Of a stretch of DNA of 7,049 nucleotides, positions 1-6,819 are shown piece by piece (the stretch's first letter is position 1; each line of letters begins with the position of its first letter). The position numbers and the translations under genes are program-made. The notes under the pieces were generated by a model that worked only from the letters and a program-made list of their open reading frames with translations, ran no database searches and had not been told where the DNA came from. This DNA is from an uncultured Veillonella sp. (GTDB taxonomy: Bacteria > Bacillota_C > Negativicutes > Veillonellales > Veillonellaceae). The DNA is taken from assembly GCA_900765235.1 (NCBI GenBank), contig CAAFRK010000304.1, positions 1-7,049 on the forward strand. The letters run 5' to 3'.

Positions 1-18
1 AAAGTCTTACTTATTGAT

Positions 19-23
19 AGGAG
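19..23 (+). promoter_or_regulatory. Ribosome binding site deciding the dapF start
   Basis: AGGAG at 19-23 lies five bases before the ATG at 29. This fixes the start there rather than at the in-frame TTG at 14, which would add five residues not typical of DapF. Two adjacent stops, TGA at 15-17 and TAG at 18-20, lie in one other frame and might end an upstream gene that is outside the window. Confidence 0.85.
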
Positions 24-28
24 ACTTT

Positions 29-862
29 ATGAAATTAACAAAAATGCATGGTCTTGGCAATGATTTTATCCTCTTTGCCGACCCTCAAGGTGCTAACAAG
101 GACTATACTGATTTGGCGATTCGCCTTTGCGATCGTCGTACTGGTATCGGTGCCGACGGTCTTGCCATTCTAGTTCCTTCAAAAACCTGTGATGTGCGCA
201 TGCGCATTATCAACTCTGATGGTAGTGAAGCAGAAATGTGCGGTAATGCAATCCGTTGCTTTGCCAAATATGCCTATGAACACGGAGAAATTACTAAAGA
301 AACTTTTACCATCGAAACCTTAGCCGGTGTAATGAAACCTACCTTAACTATCGAAAATGGTATAGTCACACAAGTTACTGTAGACATGGGCAAGCCATTC
401 TTTGCAGCCCAAGACATTCCGATGGATGTAAATATGGATAAGGTTATCGACGTAGACCTCGATGTAAACGGCGAAACAGTAACAGTAAGCTCCGTATTAC
501 TCGGCGTGCCTCATACAGAGGTGTATATCAATGACATTACAAAGGCGCCTGTAACGACACAAGGTCCAATCCTTGAAAAACACGATGCATTCCCATCCAA
601 TACAAATGTTAACTACATTGAAGTAGTAAACGACAAACACATCAAGGTTCGCACATGGGAACGCGGTGCTGGCGCTACACTAGCATGTGGTACAGGCTCT
701 TGTGCCTCTGCCGTTATGTCCTTCGAAAAAGGCTTAACAGGTCGCGAAGTAGACGTAGAACTTTACTTAGGAACATTGCATATTTCATACTTGGAGGATG
801 GCACGGTGCTCATGACAGGCCCTGCTGAGGAAGTCTTCGAAACAGAACTTCCTATCGATTAA
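29..862 (+). CDS. dapF: Diaminopimelate epimerase DapF
   Basis: This cytoplasmic enzyme interconverts LL- and meso-diaminopimelate, the last step before lysine and the source of the peptidoglycan crosslinking residue. The 277-residue product has the usual length and the two-lobed family pattern. It opens with MKLTKMHGLGNDF. The first catalytic cysteine is Cys71 in NSDGSEAEMCGNAIRC (residues 62-77), and the second is Cys220 in ACGTGSCAS (219-227) after the substrate-binding WERGAG (210-215). FPSNTNVNYIE (188-198) is the usual Asn-bearing segment. One oddity is that the common GNPH motif reads GVPH (159-162), discussed as a finding. The ATG at 29 is chosen because AGGAG at 19-23 stands five bases before it; a TTG at 14 is in frame but has no ribosome site. 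The next gene begins one base after the stop, so co-transcription is likely. The identification is firm. Confidence 0.97.
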   Translation: MKLTKMHGLGNDFILFADPQGANKDYTDLAIRLCDRRTGIGADGLAILVPSKTCDVRMRIINSDGSEAEMCGNAIRCFAKYAYEHGEITKETFTIETLAGVMKPTLTIENGIVTQVTVDMGKPFFAAQDIPMDVNMDKVIDVDLDVNGETVTVSSVLLGVPHTEVYINDITKAPVTTQGPILEKHDAFPSNTNVNYIEVVNDKHIKVRTWERGAGATLACGTGSCASAVMSFEKGLTGREVDVELYLGTLHISYLEDGTVLMTGPAEEVFETELPID

Positions 863-863
863 G

Positions 864-2261
864 ATGAAGTGGTTACAACTCATATTAAATGCGTTTCTAA
901 AGTATCAACAAGGCCGTTCACTGATGCCGAAAAATACAGAGCCCCTCTTAGGCTTACTCCTATCCATACTCGTCATCATCATCGCCGTAGCTAATAGCAT
1001 TGCCATCGGTTACGCCTTGATTGTAGTATGGTGCATTATGGCTTATGTGTTCTACCGCAAAGGGTACCAACCAAAGGAACTACTAAACCTATCATGGACA
1101 GGTGCTAAAACATCTATTGTGGTGATGCAAATATTCCTGCTCATCGGTTGGCTCATCGCCATGTGGCAAGCGGCAGGTATTATACCTATGATTATCGCCA
1201 CAGGCATCGACTTGATTGATCCTTCTATCTTTATCGCTTGTGCCTTTTTATTAACAGCACTGGTGAGCATGCTATTAGGAACTGCCCTTGGCACTGTGGG
1301 TACCATAGGTATTGTACTCATTACGATGGCAAGAGCTGGTAATATTCCAGAGAATATCGTAGCAGGTGCCATCATTGCTGGCGCTTACTTTGGGGATCGG
1401 AATGGTCCTTTATCGTCTAGCGCCTCTCTCGTAGCAGCCTTAACTCATACAAAGGTATCGACTAACATTCCTATTATGTTTAAGGATGGTCTACCAGCAC
1501 TTGTTATTTCTACAGTGCTCTACCTAATACTATCCCAGTGGTTCCCTCTCAACTATGCAAATAGCTTACTGTCTGATACGATCCACTTTGTGTTCAACAT
1601 CGATTGGACCTTGTGGATTCCTGTGATCATCGTCATTGGTCTGTTACCTTTGAAAGTATCTATCCGTTGGCCTATCGGCCTTAGTGCATTAGCAGCGGCA
1701 ATTTTGGCTTATACCAATCAGGGCGCTACCCTTTCTGATTTAGGCTGGTATACCTTAACAGGCTTTGAACTACCACATTATAATCCACTAGCAGATATCA
1801 TTCACGGCGGTGGCTTACAAACGATGTTCATCCCTACCCTTTCCATTTTTATGGCAACTGCCATTTCTGGCATGCTCGAAGGGGTTGGCTTCTGGAACGA
1901 TATTCGACAACTATTAGAGCGAGCAAAAACACGAAGCGATGTATTTGCTGCAAACGTAGGTCTTGCCTTTTTAACAGGTGCTGTAGGTTGTAGTCAAGCT
2001 ATTGCGGTGGTGATGACCCACTCTATTATGCGCATTACCTATGCACAGAGAGGCATTCAAGATGAAGATGTGATGCTCGACTTTGAAAACAGCGGCATTC
2101 TCATTGCTCCATTACAACCATGGAACATCGCTGCCTACGTACCTGTAGTTATGATGGGTACTAGCACCGCTGGCTATGTACCATTCGCCTTCTTCCTATA
2201 CCTCGTACCGCTCCTTTACTGGTTACGACTACGGAATCAAGATCAACCAATTATACGTTAA
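864..2261 (+). CDS. NhaC-superfamily Na+/H+ antiporter-like transporter
   Basis: This is a polytopic inner-membrane transporter of up to 465 residues with roughly ten to twelve hydrophobic segments, the first clear one near residues 28-60. Family signs are GAYFGDRNGPLSSSAS (173-188), which corresponds to the NhaC core GDxxSPLSDTT, the glycine-rich GTALGTVGTIGI (139-150), GAVGCSQAI (372-380), and PLQPWN (416-421) near the C-terminus, a strong NhaC-type motif. The core motif departs from classic NhaC, so the substrate could be an amino or organic acid exchanged for Na+ or H+ rather than Na+ alone. The ATG at 864 follows the dapF stop by one base and lacks a ribosome site, so it would depend on translational coupling. 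An in-frame ATG at 924 has a weak AAGG at 910-913 and gives a protein starting MPKNTEPLLG, which looks more like a natural N-terminus. The start is therefore uncertain; the end is certain. The last nine sense codons form the first copy of a tandem repeat. Confidence 0.85.
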   Translation: MKWLQLILNAFLKYQQGRSLMPKNTEPLLGLLLSILVIIIAVANSIAIGYALIVVWCIMAYVFYRKGYQPKELLNLSWTGAKTSIVVMQIFLLIGWLIAMWQAAGIIPMIIATGIDLIDPSIFIACAFLLTALVSMLLGTALGTVGTIGIVLITMARAGNIPENIVAGAIIAGAYFGDRNGPLSSSASLVAALTHTKVSTNIPIMFKDGLPALVISTVLYLILSQWFPLNYANSLLSDTIHFVFNIDWTLWIPVIIVIGLLPLKVSIRWPIGLSALAAAILAYTNQGATLSDLGWYTLTGFELPHYNPLADIIHGGGLQTMFIPTLSIFMATAISGMLEGVGFWNDIRQLLERAKTRSDVFAANVGLAFLTGAVGCSQAIAVVMTHSIMRITYAQRGIQDEDVMLDFENSGILIAPLQPWNIAAYVPVVMMGTSTAGYVPFAFFLYLVPLLYWLRLRNQDQPIIR

Positions 2262-2339
2262 TTATAAAATCAATCGAATTTACGCTAATTACAAAATCAA
2301 TCAAATTTACACTAATTACAAGATTAACCAATCATAGGC
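2232..2339 (+). repeat. Four imperfect 27-bp tandem repeats, first copy coding
   Basis: The copies are 2232-2258 (the last nine sense codons of the transporter gene), 2259-2285, 2286-2312 and 2313-2339. The second to fourth begin TAATTA. The second and third share AAAATCAATC then AATTTACnC, and the fourth resembles the first most (CAAGATYAACCAATYATA). A degenerate fifth start, TAATTAAAT, follows at 2340. The unit is nine codons long, and each copy after the first starts with TAA in the transporter's frame, so the gene has a real stop plus several backup stops. The array fills most of the gap before fruK, is AT-rich, and shows no convincing terminator or sigma-70 promoter. Confidence 0.8.
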
Positions 2340-2369
2340 TAATTAAATTTATCTTAAAGGGGAATTTGT

Positions 2370-3284
2370 ATGATTTACACCATTACCTTTAACCCAGCCC
2401 TCGATTATATCGTACGTCTTGATCAACTCAAGACGGGCACCATTAATCGCACCACACAAGAGTACGTTCTCGGTGGCGGCAAGGGTATCAACGTATCCAT
2501 CGTGCTCAACAACCTAGGCATGGATACAACAGCACTCGGTTTCATTGCAGGCTTTACAGGGGAGGAAATCGTAACACAACTGAACCAATTCGGTGTGAAA
2601 GAAAATTTCATCCGTCTTCGCGAAGGTTTAACTCGCATCAATGTTAAGGTGAAAGCCTCTGACGAAGAAACAGAAATTAACGGCCGTGGTCCCATCATCG
2701 CAGACGACGAACTAGAAGCCCTCTACAAACAGCTCGATACATTAACTGAGCAGGATACTTTGATCCTTGCAGGTAGCATTCCTTCTAGCTTACCAAGCGA
2801 TATGTACGAACTCATTATGGAGCGCTTACAACATAAAAATATTCGCATTGTGGTAGATGCTACGAAAGACTTACTCACACGGGTCTTGCCATATAAACCG
2901 TTTTTAATTAAACCAAATAATCACGAGCTTAGCGAAATCTTTGGTCGTACCCTTTCCACAAAGGATGACCTCGTAGAGGCAGCTAAGGCATTACAAGAGA
3001 AAGGCGCACAACATGTGCTCATCTCCATGGCTGGTGATGGAGCTATCTTGGTCGCTGCTGACGGTACGGTATATACGAGCCCTGCCCCTAAGGGTACACT
3101 CGTAAATTCCGTAGGCGCCGGCGATTCCATGGTGGCTGGCTTTATTACAGGCTTTGAAAAAACAGGTGACCTACAAGAGGCGCTCTACTGGGGCATCTCT
3201 AGTGGCTCTGCCTCCGCTTACTCTGAAAACCTCGCTACACTAGCAGAAGTAGAAGCACTACTTTCACAAGTACGAGTTAACTAG
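2370..3284 (+). CDS. fruK: 1-phosphofructokinase FruK (PfkB family)
   Basis: This cytoplasmic kinase phosphorylates fructose-1-phosphate with ATP to give fructose-1,6-bisphosphate, following import by the PTS. The 304-residue product has the normal length and the LacC/FruK branch layout. It opens MIYTITFNPALDYIV, and the sugar-binding GGGKGINVS is at 35-43. GSIPSSLP (135-142) and KPNNHEL (181-187) are typical of 1-phosphofructokinases. The C-terminal PfkB signature VGAGDSMVAGF (248-258) carries the catalytic base Asp252 and the anion-hole glycines. The start is supported by AAAGGGGAA at 2356-2364, seven bases ahead of the ATG. fruA starts 33 bases after the stop, so the two form an operon. 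Tagatose-6-phosphate kinase (LacC) is a close relative, but the fruA neighbour decides for FruK. No repressor gene lies beside it. Confidence 0.95.
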   Translation: MIYTITFNPALDYIVRLDQLKTGTINRTTQEYVLGGGKGINVSIVLNNLGMDTTALGFIAGFTGEEIVTQLNQFGVKENFIRLREGLTRINVKVKASDEETEINGRGPIIADDELEALYKQLDTLTEQDTLILAGSIPSSLPSDMYELIMERLQHKNIRIVVDATKDLLTRVLPYKPFLIKPNNHELSEIFGRTLSTKDDLVEAAKALQEKGAQHVLISMAGDGAILVAADGTVYTSPAPKGTLVNSVGAGDSMVAGFITGFEKTGDLQEALYWGISSGSASAYSENLATLAEVEALLSQVRVN

Positions 3285-3317
3285 TTTTATATTTTATTTG
3301 CATCAAGGAGTACATAT

Positions 3318-5300
3318 ATGCAAATCACTGATTTATTAAAACCTCAATCCGTCCTGCTAAATGCAGACCCTGTAACAAAGGCTGACGCAATTTACACCTT
3401 AGGCGAGTTAATGGAAAAAGGTGGCAACCTCATTGACAAAGCTGAGTACTTAGCAGCCGTTTTCGCTCGTGAAGAATCTGGCTCTACAGGCCTTGGTGAC
3501 GGCATCGCTACACCACATGCTAAGTCCGCAGGCGTAAAAGAAGCAGGCCTAGCAGCTATGGTTGTGCCTCACGGCGTAGACTTCGAAGCACTCGACGGTC
3601 AACCATCTCGTTTATTCTTCATGATTGCAGCTCCAGAAGGCGCAGCTGACACTCATGTAGAGGTATTGAGCCAATTAGCTATGATGGTTATCGACCCTGA
3701 TTTCAAAGAAGCCCTCATCGCTGCACCAACTGTAGAACGTTTCTTGGAACTCGTAACAGCTAAAGAGCAAGGTAACTTTGACCCATCCGTTGAAGGATAT
3801 ATCAAACAGCCAGAATCTCAAGAGACTCCAAGTATTACCGATGCTATCGAAGCTAAAGCTACGGAAGCTATCGAAAAAGTGGCTCCTAAGATTTCTGTAG
3901 ATAACCCGCACTACGATGTATTGGCTGTAACTGGTTGCCCTACTGGTATTGCTCATACCTACATGGCTGCAGAATCTTTAGAACGAAAAGCCAAAGAAAT
4001 GGGCATTTCCTTAAAGGTTGAGAAAAATGGTGCTTCTGGTGTTAAAGATGCTCTTACAGCAGAAGAAATTGCTCATGCTAAATGCATCATCGTCGCTTCT
4101 GACCGTCAAGTAGAAATGGCGCGCTTTAACGGCAAACCTATGATTCAAACGAAGGTTGCGAACGGTATCAATAAAGCAGAAGAGCTTTTAACCGAAGCCA
4201 TGGCTGGCACAGCACCTGTATACCAAGCATCCGCGGCAGACCGCGAAGCTGCTGAAATTGCTGCTAGCGCATCTGACAGCGTAGGTCGTCAAATCTACAA
4301 ACACTTGATGAATGGCGTATCTCACATGTTGCCATTCGTTATCGGTGGCGGTATCTTGATTGCCCTTGCATTCTTGTTCGATACATTTGATCCTGCGAAC
4401 CCTAAAAACTTCGGTTCCGGCACACCTTTATCTGGCTTCTTAATGCAAATCGGCGGTGCATCCTTTGGCTTCATGTTGCCAGTATTAGCTGGTTACATCG
4501 CTATGAGTATTGCTGATCGCCCAGGTCTTGTCGCTGGTTTCGTTGGTGGCTTATTAGCTAACCAAGGTGGCTCTGGCTTCCTTGGTGCATTAATCGCAGG
4601 CTTTGCAGCAGGTTATTTAGTATTATTAGTTAAGAAATTAGTATCTGGTTTGCCTCAAGCATTAGAAGGTACAAAACCAGTTCTCTTCTATCCTGTACTC
4701 GGTGTATTGTTCATCGGCCTTGCTATTACCTTCGTAATCAACCCTCCTGTGTCCGCACTTAACCACTGGTTAATGGACTCCTTACAATCTATGGGCACTA
4801 CTAGCCGCGTATTGTTAGGCCTCATCTTTGGCGCTATGATGTCCGTTGATATGGGTGGCCCTGTAAACAAAGCGGCTTACGTTATCGGTACAGGTGCTCT
4901 TGCGACTGGCGAATATGGTATCATGGCTGCTGTAATGGCAGGTGGTATGGTTCCTCCGTTGGCAATCGCTCTTTGTACTACATTCTTCCCTAGCCGCTTT
5001 ACAGAAGCAGAACGTAAATCTGGTATTACAAACTACATCATGGGCCTCTCCTTCATCACAGAAGGTGCTATCCCATTTGCAGCAGCTGATCCAGTTCGCG
5101 TATTGCCAGCTTGCATCATCGGTGCTGGTACAGCTGGTGCATTATCCATGTTCTTCGAATGTACATTACGCGCTCCACATGGCGGTATCTTCGTAGTACC
5201 TACAATTGGTAATCCACTTCTTTACCTTGCATCCATCGCAATTGGTTCCGTTGTGGCTTTTATCATCTTGGCACTATTAAAACCAAGCCTTAAAAAATAA
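3318..5300 (+). CDS. fruA: Fructose-specific PTS enzyme EIIABC, FruA
   Basis: This membrane permease of the phosphotransferase system imports fructose and releases it as fructose-1-phosphate, the substrate of the preceding gene's product. The 660 residues hold three domains in order. The EIIA domain (about 1-150) has phosphorylated His67 in GIATPHAKS. An acidic, flexible linker follows (about 151-196). The fructose-type EIIB domain (about 198-295) has phosphorylated Cys207 in VTGCPTGIAHTYMAAE. A second Ala-rich linker leads into EIIC (about 325-655), with SHMLPFVIGGGILIAL at 335-350, VDMGGPVNKAAY at 510-521 and the conserved ITEGAIPFAAADP at 580-592. AAGGAG at 3305-3310 sits seven bases before the ATG. 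There is no fused HPr or EI domain, so general PTS proteins must be encoded elsewhere. The gene is intact, of normal length, and followed by a strong terminator. Confidence 0.96.
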   Translation: MQITDLLKPQSVLLNADPVTKADAIYTLGELMEKGGNLIDKAEYLAAVFAREESGSTGLGDGIATPHAKSAGVKEAGLAAMVVPHGVDFEALDGQPSRLFFMIAAPEGAADTHVEVLSQLAMMVIDPDFKEALIAAPTVERFLELVTAKEQGNFDPSVEGYIKQPESQETPSITDAIEAKATEAIEKVAPKISVDNPHYDVLAVTGCPTGIAHTYMAAESLERKAKEMGISLKVEKNGASGVKDALTAEEIAHAKCIIVASDRQVEMARFNGKPMIQTKVANGINKAEELLTEAMAGTAPVYQASAADREAAEIAASASDSVGRQIYKHLMNGVSHMLPFVIGGGILIALAFLFDTFDPANPKNFGSGTPLSGFLMQIGGASFGFMLPVLAGYIAMSIADRPGLVAGFVGGLLANQGGSGFLGALIAGFAAGYLVLLVKKLVSGLPQALEGTKPVLFYPVLGVLFIGLAITFVINPPVSALNHWLMDSLQSMGTTSRVLLGLIFGAMMSVDMGGPVNKAAYVIGTGALATGEYGIMAAVMAGGMVPPLAIALCTTFFPSRFTEAERKSGITNYIMGLSFITEGAIPFAAADPVRVLPACIIGAGTAGALSMFFECTLRAPHGGIFVVPTIGNPLLYLASIAIGSVVAFIILALLKPSLKK

Positions 5301-5369
5301 TTGTGAGAGTTAGGTTATACTACTACCTATAGCTAAAAACCACACTTATAGAAAAATACTATATACGGT

Positions 5370-5402
5370 AAAAGGACTAGAACAAAATGTTCTAGTCCTT
5401 TT
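5370..5402. terminator. Bidirectional intrinsic terminator
   Basis: The left arm at 5370-5384 and right arm at 5388-5402 are exact reverse complements (15 bp), with a three-base AAA loop. The outer four pairs are A-T on both sides, so either strand yields a stem ending in a U-run (CCTTTT). It lies 69 bases after the fruA stop and 10 bases beyond the stop of the convergent minus-strand gene, so it should end both transcripts. Confidence 0.92.
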
Positions 5403-5412
5403 CTTATACAAA

Positions 5413-5991
5413 CTATCGAATTACATCATCATAAAATACACCGAAAACTTTTTTGAATACTTGATTTGCTACATGATAGCTTTCAAAATCAAAGTCTGTA
5501 GGCGTTAGGAAAGTAACATGCTCATACCCTTTATAACCAGGTTTTGTTGGTTTGCTTTCACCATTAAGAGTATAGTCCTGTTGAGCCTTAACAGTCCCTA
5601 CAATACCAGAATTATCCATTTTTATATTCCATATTTCACCTAAATGGAAATCAGGAAATTGTTGTTTAAATTCTGGAACTTTTGCCACTAAATGAGCAAA
5701 GGAATAATTTAGATTATAGTCATAATGAATTGTATATTCTCGAATCAAATCTGACGAAGGCAATACAACGTATATCTTAGTTTCTATGCTTTTTATACGT
5801 GCATCGGTAGATATATCTCGAAGTGTGCTCAACTCAATATATTTACCATCTCCACCACCAGTGTCACCTTTAGATATAATGTGTTCGAAACGGCTAGTAT
5901 CTTGTAATTCAGCATTAGAAACTGCTTTCACAGAATTAACGGAAACACCGCATACGCATAAGATAGCCATTAAAATTAAGAAACGTTTCAT
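5413..5991 (-). CDS. Exported protein of unknown function, paralog 1
   Basis: I do not recognise this family. The 192-residue product begins MKRFLILMAILCVCGVSV, a signal peptide with probable cleavage after VKA (residues 21-23), so it should leave the cytoplasm. The mature part is soluble-looking, mixed alpha/beta, with no further membrane span and no catalytic motif I can name. A glycine cluster (GDTGGGDG, 42-49) is followed by EYTIHYDYNLNYSF (85-98), DNSGI (126-130), and a C-terminal VFYDDVIR. These last elements match the protein encoded just upstream, so the two are tandem paralogs. The ATG at 5991 is preferred for its GAGG site and because the signal peptide then starts cleanly; an ATG at 6003 overlaps the upstream stop as ATGA and would add MRCH. 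The terminator is 10 bases past its stop. Its DNA is more AT-rich than the fru genes. Confidence 0.85.
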   Translation of the reverse strand: MKRFLILMAILCVCGVSVNSVKAVSNAELQDTSRFEHIISKGDTGGGDGKYIELSTLRDISTDARIKSIETKIYVVLPSSDLIREYTIHYDYNLNYSFAHLVAKVPEFKQQFPDFHLGEIWNIKMDNSGIVGTVKAQQDYTLNGESKPTKPGYKGYEHVTFLTPTDFDFESYHVANQVFKKVFGVFYDDVIR

Positions 5992-5995
5992 ATGG

Positions 5996-6001
5996 CACCT
6001 C
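5996..6001 (-). promoter_or_regulatory. Ribosome binding site overlapping the upstream stop
   Basis: On the minus strand GAGGTG (6001 down to 5996) overlaps the TGA stop of the upstream gene at 6002-6000. Its GAGG ends six bases before the ATG at 5991. Ribosomes ending the first gene therefore sit on the start site of the second, a normal layout for translational coupling. It also favours the ATG at 5991 over the one at 6003. Confidence 0.75.
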
Positions 6002-6581
6002 ATTTCACCACAATATCATCGAAATGCTGCTGATATGCAACGACAAACATGGCATCTGCTATAGCAAAGAGATCTTGATCGGAGCGACTACGATCAAGTG
6101 GTCGTGATTGATGTAGCAATCTAGCTGGGCTATTAACCGCAGTGCCATCCCAAGTGTATCGTTTGACCGCTTGTAATTCAATTTGTATACCAGACTCATC
6201 TTGTGCAGCCTTAATCACTGCATACATAGCTGGTGATGGTTTTACACTCTGCTGAGCTTGTATTAAACTAGCTAACGAGTAATTCGTATTATAGGTGGCA
6301 GTCAATTCATATTCCGTAATAGCCTCACCATGAGCCCGTTCGCTAACAGAATAAATAGTACCTTTCAGCTTATAATGTGGAGCTGCATACTCTAAACTTT
6401 CCACAGAATAGGTATTTAAAAAGAATATATCCCTATTACTTGAATTATCATCATAAGAATATGTTTTCTCATATACATTTTTAAACTGTAGTGAACTATT
6501 TAACTCATTAATCGATATCGCTTGTGTCTGTATAGTAAAAGCACTCAACACCATACAGGCTAATAAGAATTTTCTAATCAT
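6000..6581 (-). CDS. Exported protein of unknown function, paralog 2
   Basis: This is the first gene of the minus-strand pair, with 193 codons and no recognised family. MIRKFLLACMVLSAF is a signal peptide with likely cleavage after TQA (19-21). Cys9 lies inside the hydrophobic stretch and has no lipobox layout, so a lipoprotein is unlikely. The mature region shows EYELTATYNTNYSLASL (90-106), which shares 9 of 17 residues with residues 85-101 of the downstream paralog, then DESGI (128-132), YTWDG (142-146) and a C-terminal HFDDIVVK. Both proteins have the same length and order of elements, pointing to duplication followed by strong divergence. A good ribosome site, AAAGGAG, precedes the ATG by five bases. 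The gene probably leads a two-gene transcript starting in the AT-rich region to its right. Its function cannot be told from sequence; export to the periplasm or cell surface is the only safe inference. Confidence 0.87.
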   Translation of the reverse strand: MIRKFLLACMVLSAFTIQTQAISINELNSSLQFKNVYEKTYSYDDNSSNRDIFFLNTYSVESLEYAAPHYKLKGTIYSVSERAHGEAITEYELTATYNTNYSLASLIQAQQSVKPSPAMYAVIKAAQDESGIQIELQAVKRYTWDGTAVNSPARLLHQSRPLDRSRSDQDLFAIADAMFVVAYQQHFDDIVVK

Positions 6582-6672
6582 ATTCTCTCCTTTATCATCA
6601 AAACTCAGCTAAATTACAAAAAGCATATCATATTTTATAGAAAGATGTACACATACGAAAAATGCCATTTCA

Positions 6673-6703
6673 AATCATTATAGATAATATAAAAGTAATG
6701 ATT
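6673..6703. repeat. 8-bp inverted repeat, possible operator
   Basis: AATCATTA at 6673-6680 and TAATGATT at 6696-6703 are exact reverse complements separated by 15 bases, so the centres are 23 bases apart, about two helical turns. One arm overlaps the minus-strand TATAAT and the other overlaps its -35 position. That is the layout of a repressor site, though an 8-bp AT-rich repeat can arise by chance. Confidence 0.4.
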
Positions 6704-6705
6704 GC
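6677..6705 (-). promoter_or_regulatory. Candidate promoter for the paralog pair
   Basis: A perfect TATAAT reads leftward at 6682-6677. At a 17-base spacing the -35 position (6705-6700) reads GCAATC, a poor match to TTGACA. A start near 6669 would give a leader of roughly 88 bases before the ATG at 6581. Because AT-rich DNA yields TATAAT by chance, this is only a candidate. A second, weaker -10-like cluster (TATAAAATATGAT) lies closer, at about 6627-6640. Confidence 0.35.
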
Positions 6706-6789
6706 TATTCTACGTACTTTAAATTTATTTATATTTTTCTAAGTTTATCTTCTTCGTACTCATCCAGCATTCATCTATTCTTCTATAAA

Positions 6790-6819
6790 TTGTACAAATA
6801 TATCGATTTATGTTAAACT
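6790..6819 (+). promoter_or_regulatory. Candidate promoter for the right-edge exported gene
   Basis: TTGTAC at 6790-6795 and TAAACT at 6814-6819 are 18 bases apart. The second is preceded by TGT, giving a TGn extended -10 (TGTTAAACT). A start near 6826 would leave a leader of about 58 bases. The match is partial and the region is very AT-rich. Confidence 0.3.

Noticed and set aside
1052..1375. Minus-strand open frame within the transporter gene
   Set aside because: It is an antisense shadow of a conserved membrane protein, with no start signal.
2259..2339. Regular repeats that could suggest a CRISPR array
   Set aside because: The 27-bp units abut directly with no spacers and differ from each other, and there are no cas genes.
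2370..3284. Tagatose-6-phosphate kinase (LacC) as an alternative name for the kinase
   Set aside because: The neighbour is a fructose EIIABC and no tagatose or galactose-6-phosphate genes are present.
4942..5196. Plus-strand open frame inside fruA
   Set aside because: It is a frame shadow within the conserved EIIC domain, with no ribosome site.
5311..5329. Small hairpin TAGGT/ACCTA after fruA
   Set aside because: It has only five pairs with a nine-base loop and no U-run, so it is weak next to the 15-bp terminator that follows.
5786..6064. Plus-strand open frame of 92 codons across the paralog junction
   Set aside because: It runs antisense over two better-supported genes with signal peptides and ribosome sites, and its product has no protein-like features.
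6000..6581. Lipoprotein reading of the exported protein because of Cys9
   Set aside because: The Cys is early in the hydrophobic core, lacks a lipobox context, and a good signal peptidase I site follows at TQA.
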